64,000 bases of DNA from Rhodococcus spongiicola (GTDB taxonomy: Bacteria; Actinomycetota; Actinomycetes; Mycobacteriales; Mycobacteriaceae): the NCBI RefSeq assembly GCF_004011835.1, contig NZ_RKLN01000005.1:62001-126000 (forward strand), in the 5' to 3' direction. Each line of letters opens with the position of its first letter. The first letter of the stretch is position 1. Shown here one piece after another: positions 25,701-36,124 of the stretch. Under the pieces are notes generated by a model, which was not told the origin of the DNA, searched no databases, and saw only the letters and a list, made by a program, of their open reading frames with translations. The translations under genes and the position numbers were made by a program.

Positions 25701-26737
25701 CGGCGATACAGGTCGTTCAGGTCGGACGTGGCGAACCGGCCGCCGTCGAGCTGAACCATTGGACGCAACTCCGGCGGAATCACCGGGACGGCGTCGAGCA
25801 CCATGCCCATCGGCGAGTTGCCGGACTGCTGGAACGCGGCGATGACCTTCAAGCGCTTGAGGGCGCGCAGCTTCTTCTGCCCCTTGCCGCTGCGGATGGC
25901 CTCGCGCAGCGAATCGGCCTCGGCGTCGATGTCGAAGTTCTCGATGAGCTTTTGGATCGACTCGGCGCCCATCGCCCCGGTGAAGTACTCGCCGTAGCGG
26001 TCGACCAGTTCGCGGTACAGCGACTCGTCGACGATGAGCTGCTTGACGCTCAGCTTGGTGAACGTGTTCCAGATCTCCTCGAGCCGGTCGAGCTCACGCT
26101 GAGCCCGGTCGCGGAGCTGACGCATCTCGCGCTCTCCGCCGTCCTTGACCTTCCGGCGGACATCGGACTTGGCACCCTCCGCCTCGAGCTCGGCGATGTC
26201 GGCTTCGAGCTTCTGGGCGCGAGCCTCGAGGTCCGCGTCGCGCTGGTCGGCGACGGTCTTCTTCTCGACCTCCATCTCGGCCTCGAGAGTGGTGAGCTCG
26301 TTGTGGCGAAGCTCCTCGTCGACACCGACGATGACGTAGGCCGCGAAGTAGATGATCTTCTCGAGATCCTTGGGGGCCAGGTCCAGCAGGTAGCCGAGCC
26401 GGCTCGGCACACCCTTGAAGTACCAGATGTGGGTGACCGGGGCCGCGAGCTCGATGTGACCCATGCGCTCACGACGAACCTTCGCGCGCGTCACCTCGAC
26501 GCCGCAGCGCTCGCAGATGATGCCCTTGAACCGGACACGCTTGTACTTACCGCAGTAGCACTCCCAGTCCCGGGTGGGGCCGAAGATCTTCTCGCAGAAG
26601 AGGCCGTCCTTCTCGGGCTTGAGGGTGCGGTAGTTGATGGTCTCCGGCTTCTTGACCTCGCCGTAGGACCAGTTGCGGATGTCCTCGGCGGTCGCGAGAC
26701 CGATGCGGAGTTCATCGAAGAAGTTGACGTCGAGCAC
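22778..26737 (-). CDS. rpoC: RNA polymerase beta-prime subunit
   Basis: The 1319-residue catalytic subunit of RNA polymerase. The Mg-binding NADFDGD lies at about residues 533-539. The N-terminal zinc ribbon reads [20 protein letters not shown]. The switch and bridge-helix regions ([44 protein letters not shown]) and the second zinc site [13 protein letters not shown] are intact. The length equals that of mycobacterial RpoC. It starts at ATG 26737, 134 bases after rpoB; a hairpin lies in the gap. The C-terminal tail ends [10 protein letters not shown]. Confidence 0.98.
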   Translation of the reverse strand: MLDVNFFDELRIGLATAEDIRNWSYGEVKKPETINYRTLKPEKDGLFCEKIFGPTRDWECYCGKYKRVRFKGIICERCGVEVTRAKVRRERMGHIELAAPVTHIWYFKGVPSRLGYLLDLAPKDLEKIIYFAAYVIVGVDEELRHNELTTLEAEMEVEKKTVADQRDADLEARAQKLEADIAELEAEGAKSDVRRKVKDGGEREMRQLRDRAQRELDRLEEIWNTFTKLSVKQLIVDESLYRELVDRYGEYFTGAMGAESIQKLIENFDIDAEADSLREAIRSGKGQKKLRALKRLKVIAAFQQSGNSPMGMVLDAVPVIPPELRPMVQLDGGRFATSDLNDLYRRVINRNNRLKRLIDLGAPEIIVNNEKRMLQESVDALFDNGRRGRPVTGPGNRPLKSLSDLLKGKQGRFRQNLLGKRVDYSGRSVIVVGPQLKLHQCGLPKLMALELFKPFVMKRLVDLNHAQNIKSAKRMVERQRPQVWDVLEEVINEHPVLLNRAPTLHRLGIQAFEPQLVEGKAIQLHPLVCEAFNADFDGDQMAVHLPLSAEAQAEARILMLSSNNILSPASGRPLAMPRLDMVTGLFHLTRQVDGALGEYQPATTDQADQGVYSSPSEAQMAIDLGVLSVQAKIKVRLTHQRPPRDVEAELFPEGWNYGDGWTSETTLGRVMFNDLLPTDYPFVNELMPKKRQAAIINDLAERYPMIVVAQTVDKLKDAGFYWATRSGVTVSVSDVLVPPEKPQIMEQFEAQADQIEKKYQRGALNHDERNAALVKIWSEATDEVGKVMEAHFPDDNPIPMIVKSGAAGNMTQVRSLAGMKGLVTNPKGEFIPRPIKSSFKEGLTVLEYFINTHGARKGLADTALRTADSGYLTRRLVDVSQDVIVREVDCGTERGIVTHIAEKQADGSIIRDAHVETSTYARTLAADAVDENGNVIVERGHDLGDPAIDALLEAGITQVKVRSVLTCTTATGVCATCYGRSMATGKLVDIGEAVGIVAAQSIGEPGTQLTMRTFHQGGAAGAADITGGLPRVQELFEARVPKGKAPIAEVSGRVQLEDGERFYKITIIPDDGGEEILYDKLSKRQRLRVFQHEDGTERLLADGDHVEVGQQLMEGAADPHEVLRVMGSRQVQIHLVNEVQEVYRSQGVSIHDKHIEVIVRQMLRRVTIIDSGSTEFLPGSLVERSEFEAANRRVVSEGGEPAAGRPVLMGITKASLATDSWLSAASFQETTRVLTDAAINCRSDKLIGLKENVIIGKLIPAGTGINRYRNIQVQPTEEARAAAYAVPSYDDQYYTPDGFGQGTGAAVPLDDYGFSNDYR

Positions 26738-26820
26738 GTAACTTCCTTTCCCCAGAGGGATTGCGGATCAGCGGTGGAGGTCCGCTTTTCCTGACTGCCA
26801 ATTCAAATGTGCTCTAGCGC

Positions 26821-26862
26821 CCTCGGGCCGTGTGCGCGACGTGCTTCCCACACGGCCCGAGG
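26821..26862 (-). terminator. hairpin between rpoB and rpoC
   Basis: CCTCGGGCCGTGTG and CACACGGCCCGAGG form a perfect 14-bp stem with a 14-base loop, starting ten bases after the rpoB stop. There is no T-tract. It could be an attenuator, a processing site or a partial terminator that tunes rpoC relative to rpoB. Confidence 0.6.
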
Positions 26863-26871
26863 ACCGGAAAT

Positions 26872-29800
26872 CTAGTTGGCGAGATCGTCCACTGTTGCGG
26901 CCTCATTCCGGGACAGGTTGATGCCCAGGTTCGCGGCGGCACGCTCGAGGTCCTCGTCATCGCCGTCGGCCATCGCGATGGCGGCGCCGTCCGAGGACAG
27001 CACCTCCACGTTGAGGCACAACGACTGGAGCTCCTTGAGGAGCACCTTGAAGGACTCGGGGATGCCCGGCTCAGGGATGTTCTCGCCCTTGACGATGGCT
27101 TCGTACACCTTCACGCGGCCAACGACGTCGTCGGACTTGATGGTGAGCAGTTCCTGCAGGGTGTAGGCGGCGCCGTACGCCTGCATCGCCCAGCACTCCA
27201 TCTCACCGAAGCGCTGGCCACCGAACTGGGCCTTACCGCCGAGCGGCTGCTGGGTGATCATCGAGTACGGGCCGGTCGAACGCGCGTGGATCTTGTCGTC
27301 GACCAGGTGATGCAGCTTGATGATGTACATGTAGCCGACCGACACCGGGTACGGGAACGGCTCGCCGGAGCGACCGTCGAACAGCGTCGCCTTCCCGTCC
27401 ATACCCACCATCTGCTCGCCGTCGCGGTTCGGCAGCGTCGAACTGAGAAGGCCGTTGAGCTCGTCCTCCTTGGCCCCGTCGAACACCGGGGTCGCGATAT
27501 TCGACTCGGCCGGCGCGGACAGCATCTCCTCGGGCAGATTCTGCGCCCAGTCCGGACGCGAACCGTCCCCCGCGATCTGCACGTTCCAGCCGGACTTGCC
27601 GATCCAACCGAGGTGAGTCTCGAGCACCTGGCCGATGTTCATACGACGCGGAACACCGTGGGTGTTCAGGATGATGTCGATCGGGGTGCCGTCGGGCAGG
27701 AACGGCATGTCCTCCTGCGGGAGGATCTTGCCGATCACGCCCTTGTTGCCGTGGCGGCCGGCGAGCTTGTCACCGTCCTGGATCTTGCGCTTCTGGGCAA
27801 CGTAGACGCGAACGAGCTCGTTGACGCCCGGAGGCAGATCGTCGTCGTCCTCGCGGGAGAACACGCGGATGCCGATGACCTTGCCGGACTCGCCGTGCGG
27901 CACCTTCAGGGAGGTGTCACGCACCTCGCGAGCCTTCTCACCGAAGATCGCACGCAGCAGACGCTCCTCCGGGGTCAGCTCGGTCTCACCCTTCGGCGTG
28001 ACCTTGCCGACCAGGATGTCGCCGTCGCGAACCTCGGCACCGATGCGGACGATGCCACGCTCGTCAAGGTCGGCAAGGACCTCGTCGGAGACGTTCGGGA
28101 TGTCCCGGGTGATCTCCTCGGCACCGAGCTTGGTGTCGCGGGCATCGATCTCGTGCTCCTCGATGTGGATCGAGGTGAGAACGTCCTCCTCCACGAGGCG
28201 CTGCGACAGGATGATCGCGTCCTCGTAGTTGTGGCCCTCCCACGGCATGATCGCCACAAGCAGGTTCTTACCCAGCGCCATCTCACCGTTGTCGGTGCAG
28301 GGGCCGTCAGCCAACACCTGGCCGAACTCGACACGCTGGCCCTCGTCCACGATCGGACGCTGGTTCGCGCACGTGCCCTGGTTGGAGCGTGCGAACTTGC
28401 GCAGGCGGTACGTCTTGCGGCTGCCGTCATCGGCCATCACGGTGACGTAGTCCGAGGAGACCTCCTCGACCACACCGCCCTTCTCGGAGACGATGACGTC
28501 GCCGGCGTCGACCGCGGCCCGCAACTCCATGCCGGTACCGACCAGCGGGGCCTCGCTGCGCACCAGCGGCACCGCCTGACGCTGCATGTTCGCGCCCATC
28601 AGGGCACGGTTGGCGTCGTCGTGCTCGAGGAACGGAATCATCGCGGTCGCGACCGAGACCATCTGACGCGGCGAGACGTCCATGTAGTCGACGTCCGAGG
28701 ACGAGACGAACTCGACCTCGCCGCCCTTACGGCGAACCAGGACGCGCTCCTCGACGAACTGACCACTGGAGTCGACCGGCGAGTTGGCCTGCGCCACGAC
28801 GTGGCGGTCCTCCTCGTCCGCTGTCAGGTAGTCGACCTGATCCGTGACCCGGCCAGCCTCGACCTTGCGGTACGGGGTCTCGATGAAGCCGAAGGGGTTG
28901 ACCCGCGCGTAGACGGACAGCGACCCGATCAGGCCGATGTTCGGGCCTTCCGGGGTCTCGATCGGGCACATGCGCCCGTAGTGCGACGGGTGAACGTCTC
29001 GGACTTCGAGGCCTGCGCGCTCACGCGACAGACCACCCGGGCCCAGCGCCGACAGGCGGCGCTTGTGGGTCAGACCCGACAACGGGTTGTTCTGGTCCAT
29101 GAACTGCGACAACTGGGAGGTTCCGAAGAACTCCTTGATCGCGGCCACAACGGGGCGAATGTTGATCAGGGTCTGCGGCGTGATCGCCTCGACGTCCTGA
29201 GTGGTCATGCGCTCACGGACGACGCGCTCCATGCGGGACAGACCCACGCGGATTTGGTTCTGGATGAGCTCACCCACGGTGCGCAGTCGACGGTTGCCGA
29301 AGTGGTCGATGTCGTCGACCTCGACCAGAACCTCGGTGCCGCCGGGCGCGGTCATCACCGGGTCAGCAGCGTGCAGTCGCACGAGGTACTCGATCGTCGC
29401 GACGATGTCTTCCTCGGTGAGGACAGACGCCTCGACGGGCACGCCGGCGTTCAGACCGAGCTTCTTGTTGAGCTTGTAGCGGCCGACGCGGGCGAGGTCG
29501 TAACGCTTGTCCTTGAAGAAGAGGTTCTCGAGCAGAGTCTGCGCGCTCTCCTTCGTCGGCGGTTCGCCCGGACGCAGCTTGCGGTAGATGTCGAGCAGCG
29601 CCTCGTCGGTTCCGGCGGTGTTGTCCTTCTCGAGCGTCGACATCATGATCTCGGAGAAGCCGAAGCGCTCGGTGATCTGCTCCGTGGTCCACCCCAGGGC
29701 CTTGAGCAGCACGGTGACCGGCTGACGGCGCTTGCGGTCGATACGCACGCCGACGGTGTCGCGCTTGTCGACGTCGAACTCTAGCCACGCGCCACGACCC

Positions 29801-30378
29801 GGGATGACCTTGACGCTGTGCAGAGTCTTCTCGGTGCTCTTGTCGATGGTCTCGTCGAAGTACACGCCCGGGGAACGCACCAGCTGCGACACGACGACAC
29901 GCTCGGTGCCGTTGATGATGAACGTGCCCTTGTCGGTCATCATCGGGAAGTCACCCATGAAGACCGTCTGGCTCTTGATCTCACCGGTGTTGTTGTTGAT
30001 GAACTCAGCGGTGACGAACAACGGCGCCGCGTAGGTCATGTCCTTTTCTTTGCACTCGTCGACCGGCGCCTTGACCTCGTCGAAGCGCGGGTCCGAGAAG
30101 GACAGGGACATCGACCCCGAGAAGTCCTCGATCGGAGAGAGCTCAGCCAGGATCTCTTCGAGACCCCCCATGACCGCTCCGTCGCCACGCGCGGCCGCAC
30201 GCTCACGCCAAGCCTGCGCGCCGATCAACCATTCGAATGAATCAGTCTGTAGGTCGAGGAGCCCTGGCACCTCGAGGGGTTCACGAATCTTCGCGAACGA
30301 AATCCTCTTGGGGGCTCCGGGGATTCCGGCAACTGCCTTGGTCTGGCTAGAGACTGCCAAGATGCGTCCTTCCAGCAC
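26872..30378 (-). CDS. rpoB: RNA polymerase beta subunit
   Basis: An 1168-residue subunit of the RNA polymerase core. The rifampicin region (about residues 417-450) has the wild-type sequence [18 protein letters not shown] then [14 protein letters not shown], so the gene encodes a rifampicin-sensitive-type enzyme. Other landmarks are [37 protein letters not shown] and the end [13 protein letters not shown]. The start is GTG 30378 ([11 protein letters not shown]); an alternative TTG eight codons later is preceded by AAGGACGCATC and may be the true start. The DNA upstream holds the promoter. Confidence 0.98.
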   Translation of the reverse strand: MLEGRILAVSSQTKAVAGIPGAPKRISFAKIREPLEVPGLLDLQTDSFEWLIGAQAWRERAAARGDGAVMGGLEEILAELSPIEDFSGSMSLSFSDPRFDEVKAPVDECKEKDMTYAAPLFVTAEFINNNTGEIKSQTVFMGDFPMMTDKGTFIINGTERVVVSQLVRSPGVYFDETIDKSTEKTLHSVKVIPGRGAWLEFDVDKRDTVGVRIDRKRRQPVTVLLKALGWTTEQITERFGFSEIMMSTLEKDNTAGTDEALLDIYRKLRPGEPPTKESAQTLLENLFFKDKRYDLARVGRYKLNKKLGLNAGVPVEASVLTEEDIVATIEYLVRLHAADPVMTAPGGTEVLVEVDDIDHFGNRRLRTVGELIQNQIRVGLSRMERVVRERMTTQDVEAITPQTLINIRPVVAAIKEFFGTSQLSQFMDQNNPLSGLTHKRRLSALGPGGLSRERAGLEVRDVHPSHYGRMCPIETPEGPNIGLIGSLSVYARVNPFGFIETPYRKVEAGRVTDQVDYLTADEEDRHVVAQANSPVDSSGQFVEERVLVRRKGGEVEFVSSSDVDYMDVSPRQMVSVATAMIPFLEHDDANRALMGANMQRQAVPLVRSEAPLVGTGMELRAAVDAGDVIVSEKGGVVEEVSSDYVTVMADDGSRKTYRLRKFARSNQGTCANQRPIVDEGQRVEFGQVLADGPCTDNGEMALGKNLLVAIMPWEGHNYEDAIILSQRLVEEDVLTSIHIEEHEIDARDTKLGAEEITRDIPNVSDEVLADLDERGIVRIGAEVRDGDILVGKVTPKGETELTPEERLLRAIFGEKAREVRDTSLKVPHGESGKVIGIRVFSREDDDDLPPGVNELVRVYVAQKRKIQDGDKLAGRHGNKGVIGKILPQEDMPFLPDGTPIDIILNTHGVPRRMNIGQVLETHLGWIGKSGWNVQIAGDGSRPDWAQNLPEEMLSAPAESNIATPVFDGAKEDELNGLLSSTLPNRDGEQMVGMDGKATLFDGRSGEPFPYPVSVGYMYIIKLHHLVDDKIHARSTGPYSMITQQPLGGKAQFGGQRFGEMECWAMQAYGAAYTLQELLTIKSDDVVGRVKVYEAIVKGENIPEPGIPESFKVLLKELQSLCLNVEVLSSDGAAIAMADGDDEDLERAAANLGINLSRNEAATVDDLAN

Positions 30379-30772
30379 CTCACGCGGGCCGCTACTGCTG
30401 GTGCGACCGCCGCTGTATCTGCTTCTTCATGTGGGGCGAATTCGCTGGTCACGACCCGAACGAATTCTCGCCACAGGAGCAGGAAGCGGATCGCTTCACC
30501 GCAGTGAGGTCGAGGGGTGGACAGGAGGCAGCCAGCGCAACGTCCAAACTTACACCCAAACTCAGTCGATGTCGAGCAGGGCACAGAGAAGACACTTCGC
30601 GTGAGTGCCGCGCGCGGGTTACCGCGTTAATGTTCACGCATAGAGTGACGCGTGATGATCTCCGCGTCAAGCCCGGTCCCGATGTTCCGACCGGAAGGAA
30701 TGTCGGAAACACCACGATCTGGAATCTTTCGTCGGGCGACGGGGCGCTGGCCGATCTGCCCCGAACGCCCGA
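30379..30772 (-). promoter_or_regulatory. rpoB upstream region (394 bases)
   Basis: No gene is supported. The region holds a terminator hairpin for the mce operon at its upstream end and the rpoB promoter/leader. A possible -35 TTGACG lies at 30665-30670 on the minus strand; the best -10-like hexamers (CACTCT at 30642-30647 or TCTATG at 30639-30644) are weak, so the exact promoter is uncertain. The long leader of about 260 bases is typical for rpoB in this group. Confidence 0.45.
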
Positions 30773-30773
30773 C
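30731..30773 (-). terminator. terminator hairpin after the mce operon
   Basis: GTCGGGCG...GGGGC and GCCCCG...CGCCCGAC form a two-part stem beginning at the stop codon of the last Mce-associated gene. The run GAAAGATT follows rather than a clear T-tract. It separates the mce operon from rpoB. Confidence 0.6.
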
Positions 30774-31684
30774 TACTGATCCGCGATATCAGACAATAAC
30801 CACACGCCCCCCACTTTTTCCATCCGGATGATCAGCGGGCCCGAGGCGCTCCCCTGCGCCACGCCGTTCTCCTCGGCACTGACGATCATGTTCACGACCA
30901 ATTCTGCGCGGTCGCCGTCGAGGACCTTGACCCCGACGTCGGTCAGATGGACAGCCGTGCTCGTGCCGGACTGCTTGACCGCCGACACCGTCACGTCGAC
31001 GGTTTCGTCGAACTCGCCGCGCATCCCCTCGGTCAGCACACTGCGAGCGCGGTCCGGGTACTGATCGATGTTGTCGGGGGCATACGCGTAGAGCGTGTCC
31101 AGCGCGGACCGGGTCGCGTCGGCGACCTCGGAGGTAGCCGCGATGTCGACATACGCGGTGTTGCTCACGTGCGTGCCCGGCCGCCACGCCGCAACGGCCG
31201 CGAACGCCGCCAGCAACACCGCGGCGGCGCCGAGCACGGCCACGCGTCGCCAGCTGAGCCGACCAGGAGTCGCCACCGGCGCGGCCTCCGGAACCTCCGG
31301 CGCGGCGACCTCCGGAACCTCCAGGGCGGCCGCCTCTGGAATCTCCGGAGCGGTAGCCTCTGGAATCTCCGGAGCGGTAGCCTCTGGAATCTCCGGAGCG
31401 GTAGCCTCGTCGGCCGCTACAGCCTCGACTGCTTCAGGCGGCGCAGCAACAGCTTTCCCGGTCTTCCGCAAGTCCACCTTGCCCTTGGCGGGAGCATTCT
31501 GCGCGGTCGTCGACAGACCCTCGACAGCCGGCGTCGTAGCGGCGGCCGAAGGGTCGGCTGGGACGGCAGGGGTGGCCTCGGAAGTGGCTGAGTTGGTTTC
31601 GGAAGTCGGACGAACCGAACTGCCGGCAATCTTCCGGCGCCGCGAAGACGTGATTGACCCGGGCTTACGGCGAATCGGGGGCAC
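30773..31684 (-). CDS. Mce-associated membrane protein with Ala/Pro/Glu repeats
   Basis: A 303-residue protein in the Mam position after mceF. It has a long disordered N-terminal cytoplasmic part (basic, then Ala/Pro/Glu-rich, including three exact EATAPEIP repeats), one membrane helix (VAVLGAAAVLLAAFAAVAAW) and an extracytoplasmic domain of the Mam/SnoaL-like type (ATSEVADATRSALDTLYAY...VKVLDGDRAELVVNMIV). GTG 31684 has AAGGAG at good spacing; GTG 31693 is too close to it. Mam proteins stabilise Mce complexes in mycobacteria. It lies 27 bases after the previous Mam gene. Confidence 0.8.
   Translation of the reverse strand: MPPIRRKPGSITSSRRRKIAGSSVRPTSETNSATSEATPAVPADPSAAATTPAVEGLSTTAQNAPAKGKVDLRKTGKAVAAPPEAVEAVAADEATAPEIPEATAPEIPEATAPEIPEAAALEVPEVAAPEVPEAAPVATPGRLSWRRVAVLGAAAVLLAAFAAVAAWRPGTHVSNTAYVDIAATSEVADATRSALDTLYAYAPDNIDQYPDRARSVLTEGMRGEFDETVDVTVSAVKQSGTSTAVHLTDVGVKVLDGDRAELVVNMIVSAEENGVAQGSASGPLIIRMEKVGGVWLLSDIADQ
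31333..31404. repeat. three exact 24-bp tandem repeats inside the Mam gene
   Basis: The 24-base unit beginning CCTCTGGAATCTCCGGAGCG occurs three times without a mismatch. It encodes EATAPEIP on the minus strand. Related diverged units follow at lower coordinates (EVPEVAAPEVPEAAP). Exact copies in a coding region suggest recent slippage and a length-variable linker. Confidence 0.9.
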
Positions 31685-31711
31685 TGCACACACTCCTTCG
31701 GATTCTCGGCA

Positions 31712-32359
31712 CTACCGGCCGCCGGCGTCGGGCCCAGGCTCTTCAGGTCCGGCACCTGGTTCTTCCGATCCGGCATTGGGATCCGGCTGCTGCGCCGGGG
31801 TCTGGTCGAGAAGCACGTCGTTGCCGAGGTTCACCCACTCCGATACCTTCCAGACCCCGTCGTCGCCCTCGTCCATGGTCAACCTCATCGTCTTCCGCCA
31901 CGTCTCCGAGAACTGGTCCGGCCACGTTGTGGTGGTGGCGAGCACGACGAGAGCATCCGCCGTACCGTCGTCGGTGTCGAGCGACGTCAGCGTCGCCCCG
32001 AGTACCTCCGCCATGGTGCGCGCGCCAGTCTGCTCAATCTGTTGCGTGTACTGGTCCCGAGTCGCGGTCACATAGTCGGTAAGGTCGCCGGTGATCGACG
32101 ACTCAATGTTGTCGAACGACTGGTCCAGGTTCGCGGAGTCGTACGAGTTGAGGTTGATCGCGGCCTGACGGGCGTCGGACAACGCCGACTCACGAGCATC
32201 GGCCTTCGGCTTCTCCACGAAGGCAGCACCGAACCAGCCTGGGGCGAAGGCGATCGCTGCGCTCGCCGCGCCGACGAGGATGACCATCACCGCAGCAGTC
32301 GCCGCTACCAGGGCTTTCGTGTTCTTGGTGGTGCTGCGATTGGTCGTGGTGTTCGTCAC
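31712..32359 (-). CDS. Mce-associated membrane protein
   Basis: A 215-residue protein directly after mceF (38-base gap). One N-terminal membrane helix (ALVAATAAVMVILVGAASAAIAF) is followed by an exported domain: ARESALSDARQAAINLNSYD, FDNIESSITGDLTDYVTATRDQY, TMAEVLGATLTSLDTDDGTADALVVLATTTTW. This is the standard Mam pattern. The tail is rich in Pro/Glu/Gly (QQPDPNAGSEEPG), probably flexible. Confidence 0.85.
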   Translation of the reverse strand: MTNTTTNRSTTKNTKALVAATAAVMVILVGAASAAIAFAPGWFGAAFVEKPKADARESALSDARQAAINLNSYDSANLDQSFDNIESSITGDLTDYVTATRDQYTQQIEQTGARTMAEVLGATLTSLDTDDGTADALVVLATTTTWPDQFSETWRKTMRLTMDEGDDGVWKVSEWVNLGNDVLLDQTPAQQPDPNAGSEEPGAGPEEPGPDAGGR

Positions 32360-32397
32360 ACGGCAACCCTACTTTCGGGTGGTTGAGCTTCCGCACG

Positions 32398-33648
32398 CTA
32401 CCGGATCGGCGCGACGCCCATGAGGGTCGCGATTTGGGTGGCGATCGGATTCAGGTCGAGCTTGTCTGGGTCGGTCTTGGGGATGGTGTCCCACGGTTGC
32501 GGGGTCAGCGGGTCGGCATAGACGATGCGCTCGGCACTGCGCACGCCGGTCGGGTTGCCCTGCTCCACGGCACATCGCACGTTCGTGTTGAACGGGAAAT
32601 CGTCAACGGTGTCGTCGAAGTTCGGGTTCTGGGCCTTCATCTGCTCGAGGATTTCGTATGTGCCCTCGTAGCCCTGCGTGCACGGTACCGGGTTGTTCGT
32701 CTCGAACACGAGGCCGAAGTGGATGGTGCCGTCGCCGGGAGCTACCGCCGAGGCTCCGGCCGACAGCGCAGGCAGGAACTGGAACAGCGGCTGCAGTGTG
32801 ATCGACCTCGGGCCTACCGTCGTGAAGGTCGCCGCCAGGTTCGTCAGGTCCGTGGTCAGCGCCTCGCCACTGTCGTCGACCACCACGCCGACCGTATCCG
32901 AGGCGTCCTTGCCGGTGCCTATCAGCCTTCGGACATCCGGGTCGCTCGACTTCAGCTGCGCCGCCAACTGCTCGAGGCCACTACTGAACTCGCGGATCGC
33001 GCCGGACTGGTCGGCCTGGGTGTCGAGGACGACCCGGCCGTCGCTGATGAGAGCAAGCGTCTGCGGCAGCGCCTCATTCGCGGTGTCGGTGAACCGGTTG
33101 AGCGAGTCGACGAGCACCTGCAGGTCCTCACCCTTGCCGGAGAAGGCCTTGCCGAGTTCGACGACGGTCGTACGTAACGACTCGATGGGCACCGAACGGG
33201 CCAACCGGTCGACACTGCTGATCAGGTCCTCGACCGGGATCGGTGTGGCCGTGTTCTTCTCGGAGATCTCCGACCCGTCGGTCAGGTACGGGCCCTCGTC
33301 GGTGTCAGGTTGCAGGTCCACGTACTGCTCACCGATCGCGGACCGGTTCGCGACGACAGCCTTGGCGGACGCCGGAATCCGGGGGGCACCGTCGCTGATC
33401 ATGAGCGCGACCGACACCCCGTCCTCGGTCAGTGTCAGGTCTCCGACACGCCCGACCGGTACACCCCGGTAGGTCACCTCCGCGTTGGTGAAGATGCCGC
33501 CGGAGGTCGCGAACTGCGCATCCACCTGGTATTCGCCGAACCCGAGCAGGGTGTCGAGTCGGACGTACTTGGCACCGACAAAGCTGATACCGAGCACCGC
33601 GATGAGAACGAATGCCACCAACTGCCACCTGGCCAGCCGAGAGACCAT
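32398..33648 (-). CDS. mceF: Mce family protein, MceF position
   Basis: A 416-residue exported protein, sixth of the mce set. An N-terminal membrane anchor (WQLVAFVLIAVLGISFVGAKYV) leads into the MlaD/Mce beta-barrel domain (FATSGGIFTNAEVTYRGVPVGRVGDLTL) and a long alpha-helical region that forms the lipid-conducting needle. It starts at ATG 33648, overlapping the mceE stop by one base. Paralogue name is by position in the operon; substrate class of this mce system cannot be read. Confidence 0.9.
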   Translation of the reverse strand: MVSRLARWQLVAFVLIAVLGISFVGAKYVRLDTLLGFGEYQVDAQFATSGGIFTNAEVTYRGVPVGRVGDLTLTEDGVSVALMISDGAPRIPASAKAVVANRSAIGEQYVDLQPDTDEGPYLTDGSEISEKNTATPIPVEDLISSVDRLARSVPIESLRTTVVELGKAFSGKGEDLQVLVDSLNRFTDTANEALPQTLALISDGRVVLDTQADQSGAIREFSSGLEQLAAQLKSSDPDVRRLIGTGKDASDTVGVVVDDSGEALTTDLTNLAATFTTVGPRSITLQPLFQFLPALSAGASAVAPGDGTIHFGLVFETNNPVPCTQGYEGTYEILEQMKAQNPNFDDTVDDFPFNTNVRCAVEQGNPTGVRSAERIVYADPLTPQPWDTIPKTDPDKLDLNPIATQIATLMGVAPIR

Positions 33649-34901
33649 TACTCACCCACCTTCAGCAGTTGCAGGAATGCATCGAACGGGTTCTGGGGCG
33701 CGTTCGTCGCCGGCAGCGGAGCTGTGCCCGGCGCCGGTTCCGGGTTCGGCACGATCGGCGGCAGCGGCAGCAACGACACCGTCGGCCAACCCGGTCGCGG
33801 ACCGTTGCCGTTGTAGTACGGATTGCTCGGGTTCACCGGGACCGGAGGACCGTACTGGGGCGGGTAGTAGACCGGGTCGGGCTTGCCGACGCCCAAGTTC
33901 GACAGGACTTCCCCGATCTGCAGGTCGATGGACAAGAACACGTTGGCCTGGCCACCGTGAATCGACGGGATGATCGAGTCCGGGAACGGGAACGTCGGAA
34001 CGATCGGCGCCGACGTGATGATGTCCGGTGCCGCCTCGCCCAGCTGCTGCAGCGTGGGCCGCAGCGCGCGCAGGTCCGCGATCAGGTCGTCCTTCGACCG
34101 GTTGACGACGTCTGCTCCGACCTGGCCGAGCCGATCCACCTGGGTAAGCATCTGCACCAACTGCGGGCGTTGCTCTTCGAGGATCTCGATGCCTTCGGGC
34201 AACTCGTCGAGGATCTTCTCGAGCTTGGCGGTCTGGTCCCCGACCCGGGCATTGAGCGTGTCGAGTCCGTCCAGTGTGCGAGTGATCGAGTCACGCTGCG
34301 CCTCGAGCCCCCGAATCAGGGTGTTCGTCTGCTCGAGGAGACTGCGAACCTTGGTCTCCCGGCCGTCGAGGGCCACTTCGAGCTCCGAGACGATCGGCTG
34401 CAACTGCGCAACGCCACCACCGTTGAGCAGCAAAGACATAGCACCAAGCACCTGTTCGATGTCGGTGGCGTACCGGGTTCGATCCATCGGGATGGTGGCG
34501 CCGTTCGCCAGCCGGTCGGTCGACGGGTCCTCGACCGGTGCAGAGAGCGCGATGAACTTCTCCCCCAGCAGGCTGGACTGTTCGACCTCGGCGACCGCGT
34601 TGGCCGGGAGATCGACCGAACTGTTGATCAGGGTGTCGACCTGCGCGGTCCAGCCGTCCGGCGCCACCTCGATCTTCTCGACCCGCCCGACCGGGACGCC
34701 ATCGACCTTGACGCTCGACTGCGGGACCAGGTCGAGCACGTCGCCGAACTGGATCGTCACCCGGATCGGGTCGCTGCCGATGTCCGCGCCGCCGGGCAAT
34801 GGGATCGAATAGATGCCACCCGAACCGCACGCGCTCGCCGTCAACGCCACCGCGCACACGCCTGCAGCCACCGCTGCCGCTCGCATCCTCACCGCCCTCA
34901 C
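33648..34901 (-). CDS. mceE: Mce family lipoprotein, MceE position
   Basis: A 417-residue protein with a lipoprotein signal: AAGVCAVALTASAC places the lipid-modified Cys at about residue 25. This is the rule for MceE (LprK-type) proteins. The Mce domain follows (VTIQFGDVLDLVPQSSVKVDGVPVGRV) and the C-terminus is Pro/Asn/Gly-rich (VNPSNPYYNGNGPRPGWP). GTG 34901 overlaps the mceD stop as GTGA. Confidence 0.92.
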   Translation of the reverse strand: MRAVRMRAAAVAAGVCAVALTASACGSGGIYSIPLPGGADIGSDPIRVTIQFGDVLDLVPQSSVKVDGVPVGRVEKIEVAPDGWTAQVDTLINSSVDLPANAVAEVEQSSLLGEKFIALSAPVEDPSTDRLANGATIPMDRTRYATDIEQVLGAMSLLLNGGGVAQLQPIVSELEVALDGRETKVRSLLEQTNTLIRGLEAQRDSITRTLDGLDTLNARVGDQTAKLEKILDELPEGIEILEEQRPQLVQMLTQVDRLGQVGADVVNRSKDDLIADLRALRPTLQQLGEAAPDIITSAPIVPTFPFPDSIIPSIHGGQANVFLSIDLQIGEVLSNLGVGKPDPVYYPPQYGPPVPVNPSNPYYNGNGPRPGWPTVSLLPLPPIVPNPEPAPGTAPLPATNAPQNPFDAFLQLLKVGE

Positions 34902-36124
34902 GGCGTGCCCCCCAACCGCGGCGACTGGATGCCCGGAACGGTTCCTGGAACCGCCCCCTGCTGCAGATTGTCGCCACTCAAGATACCCAGTGGCAGGTTC
35001 AACGTCGGGGTCCTGACGTCCGCGGTCAGCTGATCCGTGATGAGCTTGCAGTTGTCGATGAGCGGCCTCATCTCCTCGCCGATCGCCTCGAACCGCGGAT
35101 CACCGGGCATCAACTTGGCCACATCGATGAGCTTGCAGCCCAGTCCGAACGGATCCTGCAGGTCGGTCAGGTCGACGCGCATGTGCAGGGTGCCGGACTC
35201 GCCGTCGTGGGCGTTGACGAGGTTGCTGATCGCCAGCGGAATCGTCACCAACGCCTCCGCGAGCGAATCCCGCTGATCCGCAATGGTCTGGGTGACGGTC
35301 GTGAGGCCGTCGAGATTCTGGTCGAGCAAGTCCCTGTTGTTCTCGACGAACCGGGCCACATCTCCGAGTGCGAGCGACAACTGGTTGAGCGCCAGCCCGA
35401 GGCTGTCCTTCTCTGCCGCCAGATATCCGCTCAAATCCGCGAGTTGGGTGTTGAACTGGCGCACCTGCGCATCGTTCGCCGCAAGAGCGCTGACGAACAC
35501 CTGCAGGTTCTTGACGGTGTCGAAGATGTCGGCGCGAGAGTCCGACAGTCTGCGGGCCGCTGCGGACAACTGCGTGAAGGTGTTGCCGAGCGCATCGCCG
35601 TTGCCGTCGAGGTTCGCGGCCGCGGTATCGACCAGGTCGGATAGCGCGCCGTCACTGTTGGCGCCGTTCGGCCCCAGTGCCTCCGACAGTTCGGTGACGC
35701 TCGCGTACAACCGATCGACCTCGACCGGCGTCGCCGTCCGCGATCGCGGGATCGTCGCGTCTCGGCCCATCTTGTCGCCACCGGTGTACACGGGGGTGAG
35801 CTGGATGTAGCGGTCGGACACGACCGATGGTGTCACCTGCGCGGCCCGTGCGTCGGCGGGGATGTCGATGCCGCGGTCGACGGTCATCTTCACCTCGACC
35901 TCGGCGCCCAGCGGCACCACCGAGTCGACCGTGCCGACCTTGACACCGAGGACACGCACGTCGGAACCCGCGTAGATGCCCACCGACCGGTCGAAGTACG
36001 CGGTGATCCTGGTAGTGCCCACGTTCTGGAACAGCCACCACGGCAGTCCGACCGCCAGGACCGCGAATGCCGTGATCAGGGCGACCGGAATCCATCTGCG
36101 ACGACCGGCTCGGGTCTCACTCAT
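34898..36124 (-). CDS. mceD: Mce family protein, MceD position
   Basis: A 408-residue exported subunit. Membrane anchor WIPVALITAFAVLAVGLPWWLF, then the Mce domain TRITAYFDRSVGIYAGSDVRVLGVKVGTV and VSDRYIQLTPVYTGGDKM, and a helical region. It starts at ATG 36124 and overlaps the mceC stop by eight bases, consistent with a single translationally coupled operon. Confidence 0.92.
   Translation of the reverse strand: MSETRAGRRRWIPVALITAFAVLAVGLPWWLFQNVGTTRITAYFDRSVGIYAGSDVRVLGVKVGTVDSVVPLGAEVEVKMTVDRGIDIPADARAAQVTPSVVSDRYIQLTPVYTGGDKMGRDATIPRSRTATPVEVDRLYASVTELSEALGPNGANSDGALSDLVDTAAANLDGNGDALGNTFTQLSAAARRLSDSRADIFDTVKNLQVFVSALAANDAQVRQFNTQLADLSGYLAAEKDSLGLALNQLSLALGDVARFVENNRDLLDQNLDGLTTVTQTIADQRDSLAEALVTIPLAISNLVNAHDGESGTLHMRVDLTDLQDPFGLGCKLIDVAKLMPGDPRFEAIGEEMRPLIDNCKLITDQLTADVRTPTLNLPLGILSGDNLQQGAVPGTVPGIQSPRLGGTP

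Noticed and set aside
23276-26794. 1172-codon open frame antisense to rpoC
   Set aside because: High-GC codon bias opens the antisense frame; the translation has no domain and rpoC on the other strand is certain.
29010-29110. Rifampicin-resistance mutation in rpoB
   Set aside because: The region reads wild type ([25 protein letters not shown]).
26830-29784. 984-codon open frame antisense to rpoB
   Set aside because: Same cause; rich in His, Arg, Leu and Val in a shadow pattern and no motifs.
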